Source of the DNA: Desulfosporosinus sp. UBA4726
GTDB taxonomy: Bacteria > Bacillota > Desulfitobacteriia > Desulfitobacteriales > Desulfitobacteriaceae
Assembly: GCA_002404215.1 (NCBI GenBank)
Contig: DHJG01000207.1
Location: forward strand, 6,677-28,372
Length of the DNA: 21,696 bases
Direction: 5' to 3'
Shown: positions 15,342 to 21,696 of the stretch, in pieces
Position numbering within the stretch: the first letter of the stretch is position 1
Layout of the letters: every line of letters begins with the position of its first letter
Notes under the pieces: generated by a model
The model's database searches: none
Seen by the model: the letters and a program-made list of their open reading frames with translations, nothing else
Told to the model about the DNA's origin: nothing
Program-made: the position numbers and the translations under genes

Positions 15342-16742
15342 TTACTTAGACTTCGGACTTTTTAGATCAAAAATACCTGGTCCTACTTCTGGATATCTAT
15401 TTCGAACATTTTCCCAAAATAGTTCTTTATGCTTACTCTGGGGAAGATGCACAAAGTAATCAGCGGGGAATTGTTGGAGCATTTTATTGGGAAATTCCTC
15501 ATCCCCAACCTTAGTTAAACGAAATCCAACACGATGCGCATAATAAAACGTCATTGGTGGTGGATCGCTTAAGACAAGAATACTCGAGGCCGAAGTATGC
15601 TCTTTAATCCACCCTGCTTGACTGAGGTATTCCTGATTCCACTCATACTTTAACGTTAAGTGGGTATAAGTTTCTCGGTTGAACAATAGCAATAGCATAA
15701 TTCCAATCACTGTTCCCTGCAGTCGATGTATACCATCAAGGGCATAAGCACCTAACAATGCAACAAGAGGTAAAATAGGAACTAAGTAATAATCCAAGGG
15801 GATACGGGCACAAACCACGCCAAGATAAAGAGCAGCAATGCCTCCCCAAACTAAGAGAGCCAGACGCGCCGGGGAACGGAAAAAACTCAGGCGGCACAGG
15901 CCCGCTCCAGAAAGTAGAAGAACACCATCCGTAAATCCTAGCCGAATATTTTTAACCAATATTGTCCAGTCAAAATTACTTGTATCTACAACGTTCCCGA
16001 TCAGAATTCCGGATACAAACTGACTCGAAGGCGCGGCGTTAAAATGTACCCATAAATAGTATACCATAGGTGGAATAAGAGCAATCATAGTATAACGAAC
16101 AAGCTGATCTATCCGCTTATAATTCAGGGAGGAAAAACCAAGTAGGAGGGCAACCGGCAACAACATTAGCTGAGGTAGCTTTGCTAAGATTGCCCCAGCC
16201 ATTAACAAGCCTGCTTTCCAACTCCCTCGCTCCTTCCGGGTATTTCTCCATCTCCAGATCATAGCCAATGCCCAAATACTCCAAGCTTGAGCCATTGGTT
16301 CTGGCATAACAACTCGTCCATAATAAATTGATAAGGGCATTAAGGCATAAATTGCTGCCGCCATGAGCCCGGCACGATCCGTAAACATCTTCCGTCCTAA
16401 ATCATAGATTCCACCCACCGTAATCAAAGACAACCCGACCGACCACAGACGTCCCCAACTATCTGCCCATCCGAACAGCGTCCAAGTACATGCCAGAAGG
16501 TAAGGTAAAAAGGGAAATTCCAATTCGACCTTTTGGGGTGTAACCCCATCATAATTGAGCTGAGGCAAGAAAACACTCGGAATATCCGTTAAATGTCCAA
16601 GCATATGTGAAGCCATGCTCGCCGTATCAGCCTGTCGCCAGCCTTGATCATCCAACAATGGGTTCGTTATTCCCCGCAAACGTGCTCCTAGGGCAACAAG
16701 GAGAATCAGAAACAAGCATAACCATCTTATTCCTCGACCCAT
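15342..16742 (-). CDS. Membrane glycosyltransferase, GT39/PMT-like (ArnT-type) family
   Basis: This 466-residue polytopic protein has roughly a dozen hydrophobic segments, starting with IRWLCLFLILLVALGARL. The first outer loop LLDDQGWRQADTASMASHML resembles the acidic catalytic loop of GT-C enzymes of the PMT_2/GT39 class. YYGRVVMPEPMAQAW (about residue 140) matches the second loop motif. Such enzymes take a sugar from a polyprenyl phosphate carrier on the outer membrane face and transfer it to protein or glycolipid; acceptor and sugar are unknown. The start is the ATG at 16742, which has AGAGGTGGAG nine bases upstream. It overlaps the end of the GT2 gene by 16 bases, indicating translational coupling. 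An upstream ATG at 16799 lies deep in the GT2 gene and is less likely. Confidence 0.82.
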   Translation of the reverse strand: MGRGIRWLCLFLILLVALGARLRGITNPLLDDQGWRQADTASMASHMLGHLTDIPSVFLPQLNYDGVTPQKVELEFPFLPYLLACTWTLFGWADSWGRLWSVGLSLITVGGIYDLGRKMFTDRAGLMAAAIYALMPLSIYYGRVVMPEPMAQAWSIWALAMIWRWRNTRKERGSWKAGLLMAGAILAKLPQLMLLPVALLLGFSSLNYKRIDQLVRYTMIALIPPMVYYLWVHFNAAPSSQFVSGILIGNVVDTSNFDWTILVKNIRLGFTDGVLLLSGAGLCRLSFFRSPARLALLVWGGIAALYLGVVCARIPLDYYLVPILPLVALLGAYALDGIHRLQGTVIGIMLLLLFNRETYTHLTLKYEWNQEYLSQAGWIKEHTSASSILVLSDPPPMTFYYAHRVGFRLTKVGDEEFPNKMLQQFPADYFVHLPQSKHKELFWENVRNRYPEVGPGIFDLKSPKSK

Positions 16743-17536
16743 TCTACTGTACTCCACCTCTTGCGTCTCATCTGATATATTAGCTGGACATATCCCCAAA
16801 TCGTTGCACCTATTCTCATTTTGCTGGCACCTTTTTTAAGTTCATAATGAAGTTTTAAGGGTACTTCGGTCACGTGCTCCGCAAAGGGAGCCACTTTCAA
16901 TAGCAACTCAACCATTCCTGAAAAATTTTGACTCTTAATAATATTTGGACCATATAGACGAGTTCCTTGAGCCAATATCGAAAGTCTATAAGCACGATAA
17001 CCGCACGAATAATCCCGCACCCCTGGGATGGGGAGAAAATGGTGCATGACTCTCCCCGCTCCCCAAGATAGAATCCTACGCCCTAAAGAAAGTCCATGCT
17101 GTTCCCCACCTTGGACATAACGGGAAGCAATAACAAGGTCAGCCCCAGAACAAATCTCCTTATAAAGCAAAGGAATACAGTTTGCTGGTTGGGTATTATC
17201 TGCATCCATCGTTATGAGCATGTCCGGAACTTTCTGCTCCTGGTAGCCTTTGTTTTCCTCCAAGTTACTTTGATTTTCATTAAGACTTAAGACATACTGA
17301 AAACCGCTGTTTAAGGCGGCCCCAAGTCCTTGGTTTTGCTCGTGATTAACCCTGTGTATGTTTGTGTTTTTATGTGCTCGGGCATAATCCTGAACGACTT
17401 CCAGAGTACGGTCTGTACTCCCATCATTGACGACGACGATCTGATGAGGGATTGGCGCGCAGTTTTGTTCAATATCTTCCAACAAATCTGGAAGCGCTTC
17501 ATCTTCATTATAGGCGGGTAAAACGATATATAGCAT
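16727..17536 (-). CDS. GT2 family glycosyltransferase, polyprenyl-phosphate sugar synthase (DPM1-like)
   Basis: This is a 269-residue cytosolic or membrane-peripheral GT-A enzyme. It begins directly with MLYIVLPAYNEDEALP, the usual family start. VVVNDGSTDRTLE (about 34-46) and the DxD motif in LITMDADNTQP (about 107-117) bind the nucleotide sugar, and GVRDYSCGYRAYR (about 175) is typical of DPM1/GtrB-type proteins. I start at the ATG at 17536, eleven bases after AAAGGGGG. The frame stays open to 17659 but that part lies in repeat-rich sequence. A hydrophilic insert rich in Asn/Glu/Gln (about 84-102) separates two core strands. No C-terminal membrane anchor is present. It probably charges a polyprenyl carrier used by the GT39 protein encoded just downstream. 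Confidence 0.85.
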   Translation of the reverse strand: MLYIVLPAYNEDEALPDLLEDIEQNCAPIPHQIVVVNDGSTDRTLEVVQDYARAHKNTNIHRVNHEQNQGLGAALNSGFQYVLSLNENQSNLEENKGYQEQKVPDMLITMDADNTQPANCIPLLYKEICSGADLVIASRYVQGGEQHGLSLGRRILSWGAGRVMHHFLPIPGVRDYSCGYRAYRLSILAQGTRLYGPNIIKSQNFSGMVELLLKVAPFAEHVTEVPLKLHYELKKGASKMRIGATIWGYVQLIYQMRRKRWSTVEWVEE

Positions 17537-17584
17537 ACTACACAATGCCCCCTTTCGGTTCATCGTTAGTATGCACAAAATACG

Positions 17585-17766
17585 GATAAAGAAAACAAAG
17601 GCTATCACCAAGCCTTCTGGTGCAGGCATGGATGGCTGAATGTCCCTGTCCGTAGCCAAGGATGCGAAAAGGGACCCCTGCCAAGCCGTGATAGCGAGAA
17701 GAGACGCTTCAAGTCGTCGATAGCCTTATTTGCTACCTTATGCGCTTCCAGAAAGTTATACTTTCT
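17585..17766. repeat. Extragenic repeat family, copy B (long) at the spmB/glycosyltransferase junction
   Basis: The ends match copies A and C: ATAAAGAAAAC on the left with CACCAAGCC, and CTTCCAGAAAGTTATA on the right. The middle is longer than in the other copies and contains two related 30-base units, read leftward as GGTCCCTTTTCGCATCC and GGGACATTCAGCCATCC. An accidental leftward frame across it (17605-17802) has no ribosome site and is not counted as a gene. Confidence 0.6.
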
Positions 17767-17774
17767 CACTAGTG

Positions 17775-18314
17775 TCAATAAAACGTCTTGGAGACAATCC
17801 ATACAGAGACAATCAGGCCAACGAGATCCGCTAATAGTCCTAATTTAAGGGCGTAACGGTACTTTTTGATTCCAACAGAACCAAAATACACAGTAAGCAC
17901 GAAGAATGTGGTGTCCGTACTTCCCTGAAGGGTCGATGCTAAACGTCCTATGAAGGAATCCGGCCCATGCTGATTAATGAGTTGTGTTGCTACCCCTAAG
18001 GCCCCCGACCCACTCAAGGGACGCATAATAGCCAATGGTATAATAGCAGCAAAATTAGGATCCAACCCTAAAAGCTCGAAGAGGGGCTGTAACCAATGCG
18101 ATACTATATTGAGTGCTCCGGAGTCCACGAAAACCCCAATCGACACAAGCATTCCAATTAAAAAAGGGAGGATCCTCACTCCAGTCTTGAATCCATCCTC
18201 TGCTCCTGCAACAAAGGATTCATAGACAGGGACCTTTCGAAGGTAAGCCACCACCGGGATAAATAATAGGAGTAGTGGAATCGCCCAACGAGAAATCTCG
18301 GCAATAACGTTCAT
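17775..18314 (-). CDS. spmB: Spore maturation protein B
   Basis: This 179-residue membrane protein of the nucleoside-recognition (Gate) family is needed with SpmA for spore core dehydration in B. subtilis. It has about five hydrophobic segments; the conserved part IMRPLSGSGALGVATQLI lies at about 95-112 and the following STLQGSTDTTFFVLTVYFGS at about 128. The start is the ATG at 18314, with AGGAGG five bases upstream, and its first bases overlap the spmA stop (ATGA). Its length equals B. subtilis SpmB. An extended repeat follows before the next gene. Confidence 0.93.
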   Translation of the reverse strand: MNVIAEISRWAIPLLLLFIPVVAYLRKVPVYESFVAGAEDGFKTGVRILPFLIGMLVSIGVFVDSGALNIVSHWLQPLFELLGLDPNFAAIIPLAIMRPLSGSGALGVATQLINQHGPDSFIGRLASTLQGSTDTTFFVLTVYFGSVGIKKYRYALKLGLLADLVGLIVSVWIVSKTFY

Positions 18315-18892
18315 TTTTTCCTCCTGTGACGAATAAGGTAATCTACAATGATCGCAACGGACATAGCACATCCGGTTGCGACGATAGTTGTTCCAATAAT
18401 TTCTGTTGGATTGGCAGAATTCGCCTTAAGACGCACTCCTATAATTGTAGCTGGGATTAGCGTGATACAAGACGTATTTAAAGCAAGAAATGTTATCATT
18501 GCAGGACTCGCTACATCAGGTGTCTGATTTTCTTTTTGAAGTTCTTGCATGGCCTTCAAGCCAAAAGGGGTCGCGGCATTACCCAACCCTAAGATATTGG
18601 CACTTAAATTCATGATAATAGCCCCCAGTGCTGGACTATCCGGCCTAAGAGATGGAAACAAGCGGCGAACTGCAGGACCAAATAAACGTGCAATTCCCTT
18701 AACAAAGCCAGCTTCTTCCGCCAAACGCATGAGTCCTAACCATAAGCTCATCACGCCGATTAGTTCAATGGCTACCTCTACACCTAGTTCTGCTGCTTTC
18801 ATAGCAGAGACCGTTACAGTTTCGATGTGCCCGTTAAGCGCAGAGACAATAATGCCTATTGCCAACATTAATAGCCAGATGAGATTAACCAT
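18311..18892 (-). CDS. spmA: Spore maturation protein A
   Basis: This is a 193-residue integral membrane protein of the same Gate family. Visible features are an N-terminal membrane segment (LIWLLMLAIGIIVSAL, about 4-19), MSLWLGLMRLAEEAG (about 47-61) and the signature ILGLGNAATPFGLKAMQELQ (about 102-121). The ATG at 18892 has GGGGGTGGG upstream; the frame is open 27 codons further into repeat DNA without a ribosome site. It forms a pair with spmB through a four-base overlap. No sporulation sigma promoter was convincing here; the upstream 120 bases are largely repeat copy C. Confidence 0.93.
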   Translation of the reverse strand: MVNLIWLLMLAIGIIVSALNGHIETVTVSAMKAAELGVEVAIELIGVMSLWLGLMRLAEEAGFVKGIARLFGPAVRRLFPSLRPDSPALGAIIMNLSANILGLGNAATPFGLKAMQELQKENQTPDVASPAMITFLALNTSCITLIPATIIGVRLKANSANPTEIIGTTIVATGCAMSVAIIVDYLIRHRRKK

Positions 18893-18913
18893 TTCCCACC
18901 CCCCTGCATAGAA

Positions 18914-18980
18914 TGTATAAAGAAAACTTGGCTGGCACCAAGCCGCAGGCGACGGCGGCCGCCTTAGTTGCACTTATACC
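18914..18980. repeat. Extragenic palindromic repeat family, copy C
   Basis: It begins GTATAAAGAAAACTTGG, includes an inverted repeat CTTGG...CCAAG and a GC-rich part (GGCGACGGCGGCCGCC), then TTAGTTGCACTTATA. The block CGCCTTAGTTGCACTTA matches copy A closely. A piece like the third block (ACTTATACTTTCTG) follows at about 19002-19015. It lies in the spmA leader. Confidence 0.65.
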
Positions 18981-19025
18981 ACCCGAATTATGAAACTTAA
19001 AACTTATACTTTCTGTATAGGTATG

Positions 19026-19091
19026 AAAAGGACAAACAAAAAAGAACGAGATCACCTCAGATCATCCCGTTCTTTTTTTGTTTGTCCTTTT
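19026..19091 (-). terminator. Long bidirectional terminator after gerW/ytfJ
   Basis: AAAAGGACAAAC and AAAAAAGAACG on the left pair with CGTTCTTTTTTTGTTTGTCC and TTTT on the right, making a stem of about 23 pairs with one bulge and a loop of about 18 bases that itself contains GAT/ATC. Runs of Ts occur on both strands. It separates the DUF2953-gerW unit from spmA. Confidence 0.85.
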
Positions 19092-19129
19092 GCTTATTAT
19101 AGGGCAGGCCCATTCAATACGCGATTCGT

Positions 19130-19564
19130 TTAATCACGGGCAATAATAATGTCATCCGAGATTTTCTTCTTCTTTTGAAACATCCCCGAAATCCGGTCTA
19201 ACAAATCAGGTACCGTATCGATCAAACGGTCAACTACCACATTACTATCGACAGGAAGAAATCGAGTCGTCCCGTTCCCTACAACCAAAAAACCGACAGG
19301 TTGCACTGATACTCCAGCTCCAGCACCGCCTCCAAAAGGAAGTGGGGGAGCTGTTCCTCCTGTATTCGCATTCTCTTTACTGTCCTCTGACGGCGCAAAC
19401 TCACTACCACCAGCTGCGAAACCACAAGAAACCCGTGATATCGGAATGATCACGGATCCATCAGGCGTTTCTACCGGATCACCTACAATCGTATTTACAT
19501 CCACAATTTGTTGAATACTCTCCATAGCTGTTTTCATTAACGATTCAATAGGATGATTCCCCAT
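19130..19564 (-). CDS. gerW: GerW/YtfJ family sporulation protein
   Basis: This 144-residue soluble protein has the YtfJ signature: PDGSVIIPISRVSCGFAAGG (about 34-53) and GGGAGAGVSVQPVGFLVVG (about 78-96). A glycine/proline-rich linker joins them, and a lysine-rich helix follows at about 129-134. B. subtilis GerW (YtfJ) is a spore protein needed for normal L-alanine germination. The ATG at 19564 has AAGGGGG upstream that overlaps the last codons of the DUF2953 gene, four bases before it. The two are cotranscribed and end at the hairpin at 19026-19091. Confidence 0.92.
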   Translation of the reverse strand: MGNHPIESLMKTAMESIQQIVDVNTIVGDPVETPDGSVIIPISRVSCGFAAGGSEFAPSEDSKENANTGGTAPPLPFGGGAGAGVSVQPVGFLVVGNGTTRFLPVDSNVVVDRLIDTVPDLLDRISGMFQKKKKISDDIIIARD

Positions 19565-19568
19565 ATGT

Positions 19569-20213
19569 TTACCCCCTTATATCCCGCCTAAACGTACGCA
19601 ATAAATTTAATCCTACAAAAATAATATGACCGATTCTTAAATGGAATATGCATTGGATGTCACATAGAAAACCCTCTTTTTTAAATTGTGGCACAACCAC
19701 CAGCGCTGGACAGGGGACTTCAACCGTTACCTGTTGATAAAGGCGAGAAAGTGCAAAACCCAACATAGTCCAGAAGGTTCCTGCGGCAATCGCTGTTTGG
19801 GAGGCATCTTTGTATCCTATTTCTATGCGCCAGTTGATACTCTTACAATAGATTCCTCTGTAAAATTGGCGCCTCAGGCGATTAAAGGACTTCAAAAGAC
19901 GGGGAACTTTCAGCCAAAGACGAACTAACAAGCCTCTGCGTATATACCTAATCCGCGCCGTTTTCGATGCCTGGCGTTCCCCGCCTTTTCCTTTGACAAC
20001 CTGCTCTACTTCGAGCTGGGGGCCCTTCTCCCATTCTAATTGAAGAGTTGGAATTTGATATTGAGTATGCCATAACCCGTGAAAAGCACGAAAATCGATA
20101 TCGATATGATCATTCTCTTCGATCCGTCGATATCGAAAATCCACTTCAGCCTTCAACGCTAAGCTAATCAATAGTAAAATAGCCGCAGCAAGCAAAAACG
20201 CTAATAACCGCAC
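19569..20213 (-). CDS. ytfI: DUF2953 protein, YtfI-like, membrane-anchored
   Basis: This is a 214-residue protein with an N-terminal membrane segment (LLAFLLAAAILLLISLAL, about 3-20). A domain rich in aromatic and basic residues follows; QIPTLQLEWEKGPQLEV fits the DUF2953 start. A weaker hydrophobic patch (about 135-150, TFWTMLGFALSRLY) lies in the second half and the end is basic. The start is GTG at 20213 with GGAGGGG six bases upstream. It precedes gerW with four bases between them, the same pairing as ytfI-ytfJ in B. subtilis. A sigma-F/G-like promoter lies 53 bases upstream. Its molecular role is not known. Confidence 0.85.
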   Translation of the reverse strand: MRLLAFLLAAAILLLISLALKAEVDFRYRRIEENDHIDIDFRAFHGLWHTQYQIPTLQLEWEKGPQLEVEQVVKGKGGERQASKTARIRYIRRGLLVRLWLKVPRLLKSFNRLRRQFYRGIYCKSINWRIEIGYKDASQTAIAAGTFWTMLGFALSRLYQQVTVEVPCPALVVVPQFKKEGFLCDIQCIFHLRIGHIIFVGLNLLRTFRRDIRG

Positions 20214-20265
20214 CGGAACCCCTCCGCACTCTATATCGTCATCATAGTAGCTACCCTTAAATAGG

Positions 20266-20295
20266 TAACATGCCCGATTTGGTGAGGTTTTATGC
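20266..20295 (-). promoter_or_regulatory. Sigma-F/sigma-G-like forespore promoter of DUF2953-gerW
   Basis: Leftward strand: GCATA (20291-20295), a 15-base spacer and GGGCATGTTA (20266-20275). The B. subtilis sigma-F consensus is about GYATA-N15-GGNNANANTW, and this site fits all but one fixed position. It lies about 45 bases of leader ahead of the GTG at 20213. Forespore expression of this pair is what is expected from the B. subtilis homologues. Confidence 0.65.
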
Positions 20296-20307
20296 TCTTC
20301 AAGAGGC

Positions 20308-21255
20308 CTAATAGGTTTTTATCTTTGAAAATTTAAGCATTAATGCCTTAAGTGCTTTAATTTCAATTTGTCTAACTCGCTCACGAGTGACCCCATATAT
20401 TTCCCCGACCTCTTTTAATGTCTTTACATTTCCATCAATAAAGCCAAAACGCAACTTAATGATATTACATTCTCTTTCTGGTAGTGTAGACAAGGTGTTA
20501 TGTATGAACACTCTGAAGTCAGCTTCTTCAACCATAAGCGCCGGATTAGAATACTCTTCTTCAGAACATTGAGGTTCATGATAGCGATCTCTATCTATAA
20601 AGTCATTGTCTAATTCAGCATTTTCCCATTTAAAGGAGTATAGAAAAGTGAGATCTAGATATTTATATTCAATAAGTTTCGCTTCCTTGTATTTCTCAGA
20701 TGTAATTTGTAATTTTCCACAGATAATTTGTTCATTGGCATCTCTGTTTTCAAGCTCCAAAGAGCGTTCTAGTTTTCTAATTTTTAAAACTAATTCAACC
20801 AAATGTACTGGTATACGAATGATAGTACCGGTATCAATTATAGAACGTGCTATTACGAGTCGAATCCAATAGGTTGCATATGTAGAAAACTCAAATCCTA
20901 ATGAAGGATTAAACTTTTTTACAGCTTTAAGTAATCCCAAAATGCCTTCTGAAACTAGATCCTCAAAAGTATGAGTGTGACCTAAGTAATTAAGATAACT
21001 CGATGCAATTTTTCGGATCAATTTCATATTATTTGCGATGAGCAATTCGATTAAAACCTCATCCTGATTACATCGGTAATTTCCTAGTAAGTCATTGTTA
21101 TCTTGATAACTATAATTACGAGCTCTTTTTTCATCCCTATTCGAAATGTCCGTAATTCTAAGCTCATCACGCTGAATGCTAATCCCTGTCTGCAATTGAT
21201 CTACAAGATTCTCAGGGTTTATCTCCATATATAAATTTGTTTGCATATATTGCAT
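20308..21255 (-). CDS. RpoD-like sigma-70 family sigma factor with altered region 2.4
   Basis: This is a 315-residue sigma factor with regions 2, 3 and 4 but no recognisable region 1.1. Region 2.1-2.2 spans about 68-113 (DLVSEGILGLLKAVKKFN), 2.3-2.4 about 118-150 (FEFSTYATYWIRLVIARSII then DTGTIIRIPVHLVE), region 3 about 150-225, and region 4 about 250-312, with the helix-turn-helix LKEVGEIYGVTRERVRQIE at 280-298. The -35 reading helix is essentially that of RpoD. In region 2.4, the positions of E. coli RpoD W433, Q437 and T440 are Tyr129, Leu133 and Ala136. The ATG at 21255 is preceded by AGGAGGAG. It is a group 2/3 alternative sigma factor; it lacks the SigF, SigE, SigG or SigK region 2.4 I would expect, so a specific name is not justified. 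Confidence 0.85.
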   Translation of the reverse strand: MQYMQTNLYMEINPENLVDQLQTGISIQRDELRITDISNRDEKRARNYSYQDNNDLLGNYRCNQDEVLIELLIANNMKLIRKIASSYLNYLGHTHTFEDLVSEGILGLLKAVKKFNPSLGFEFSTYATYWIRLVIARSIIDTGTIIRIPVHLVELVLKIRKLERSLELENRDANEQIICGKLQITSEKYKEAKLIEYKYLDLTFLYSFKWENAELDNDFIDRDRYHEPQCSEEEYSNPALMVEEADFRVFIHNTLSTLPERECNIIKLRFGFIDGNVKTLKEVGEIYGVTRERVRQIEIKALKALMLKFSKIKTY

Positions 21256-21435
21256 GTACTCCTCCTGACTCTAACCCACTTAGAAATATTTTTATCATTG
21301 TCAACATTTCATCATGTAGGACAGATCACCTAACCCAAGTCAAGATTAGCATTTTGTTTGTATTTTGTATATAAAATAATCATATATACGTAATCAGTTT
21401 TTTTTATTATTGCCATCCTAAATATTGTAATATAT

Positions 21436-21464
21436 TCTATACTTTGTGAATTTACACTTGTCAA
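21436..21464 (-). promoter_or_regulatory. Proximal sigma-A type promoter of the sigma factor gene
   Basis: Leftward strand: TTGACA (21459-21464, consensus), a 17-base spacer and TATAGA (21436-21441). The predicted leader to the ATG at 21255 is about 175 bases. Confidence 0.6.
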
Positions 21465-21566
21465 TTATTTGCTTAACTGCATTGACACTCCTCTAAATAT
21501 ATGTTCAATTTTCATTAATTCTTAATCTTAGCTCATAGGCACACTACCTTATGTTCCTCTATCATC

Positions 21567-21595
21567 ATTGTACCATGTCTCCTTTGGAGTCAAAA
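21567..21595 (-). promoter_or_regulatory. Distal promoter candidate overlapped by an inverted repeat
   Basis: Leftward strand: TTTTGA (21590-21595), a 17-base spacer and TACAAT (21567-21572). The perfect inverted repeat TGGAGT-N14-ACTCCA (21585-21610) covers the -35, as a repressor site could. The -10 is good but the -35 is poor. Confidence 0.35.
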
Positions 21596-21696
21596 TAAAT
21601 AGTCACTCCAGTATATTTCTCTCTGTTTTATTGAATGGTAAAAGATACAAATTTCTTACCCTCTTAAAAATAACTTCCTCTTGCGTATTCCTTAAT

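Larger units (their letters stand above)
21256..21696. other. Long AT-rich regulatory region upstream of the sigma factor gene
   Basis: No credible gene is present in this 441-base stretch. It contains two leftward promoter candidates (21436-21464 and 21567-21595), an inverted repeat TGGAGT-N14-ACTCCA at 21585-21610 over the distal -35, and a possible five-codon open frame with a ribosome site (21465-21482). The sequence ends at the window edge, so further control elements may lie outside. Confidence 0.6.

Noticed and set aside
17537..17659. Longer N-terminus of the GT2 protein (frame open to 17659)
   Set aside because: The extension lies in repeat DNA, has no supported start, and GT2 proteins of this class begin right at the IVLPAYNE strand.
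17605..17802. Leftward 65-codon open frame between spmB and the GT2 gene
   Set aside because: It overlaps the spmB end and the long repeat copy, has no ribosome site, and its apparent peptide repeats come from the DNA repeat.

Overview
The window looks like chromosomal DNA of a spore-forming, anaerobic, low-to-mid GC Firmicute, most likely of the Desulfosporosinus/Desulfitobacterium (Peptococcaceae) type. That assignment is inferred from gene content only: endospore genes (spmA, spmB, a gerW/ytfJ homologue and its DUF2953 partner), a lactate uptake and oxidation locus of the kind sulfate-reducing Firmicutes use, and a multi-cluster iron-sulfur protein. There is no rRNA, tRNA, CRISPR array, insertion sequence or phage gene.

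Left part (1-4.4 kb). A leftward pair encodes an HI0933/BaiN-type flavoprotein and a small membrane-anchored protein of unknown function. A rightward pair encodes an 89-residue helical protein with a Cys/His-rich tail and a PAP2 membrane phosphatase. A leftward polyferredoxin-like protein overlaps the end of the phosphatase gene tail to tail.

Lactate region (4.4-13.3 kb, all leftward). In transcription order: lldP2 (permease), glcD-type FAD oxidase, glcF-type FeS subunit, lldR2 (FadR-type GntR regulator), then a second permease lldP1 and a second regulator lldR1. Three promoters share a TTGAAA-like -35, a 17-bp spacer and a TAATAT-like -10, followed at the start site by a FadR-type operator (core GGTCNGACC). 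The locus reads as an old tandem duplication followed by loss of one glcD-glcF pair. The intergene before lldP1 holds a 21-codon relic of the 3' end of the 154-residue gene that sits intact upstream of lldP2, fused to the lldR2 terminator through a short AAAAAG microhomology. The terminator after lldP1 resembles the one after glcF, not the one after lldP2.

Right part (13.3-21.7 kb). After the 154-residue unknown gene and a rightward YflT-like stress-type gene comes a leftward sporulation and housekeeping block. In transcription order it is an RpoD-like sigma factor, DUF2953 (ytfI-like), gerW/ytfJ, a strong terminator, spmA-spmB (ATGA overlap), a GT2 and GT39 glycosyltransferase pair, and an rluB-type pseudouridine synthase. 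A sigma-F/G-like promoter precedes the DUF2953-gerW pair. The sigma factor has replaced the two residues that RpoD uses to read the -12 base of the -10 element. Three members of an extragenic palindromic repeat family lie between genes in this part, one of them exactly at the junction between spmB and the glycosyltransferase pair.

The best candidates for something undescribed are the divergent sigma factor, the duplicated and rewired lactate regulon with two permeases and two regulators for one oxidase, and the glycosyltransferase pair between spmB and rluB. No entirely new defence or mobile system was seen.
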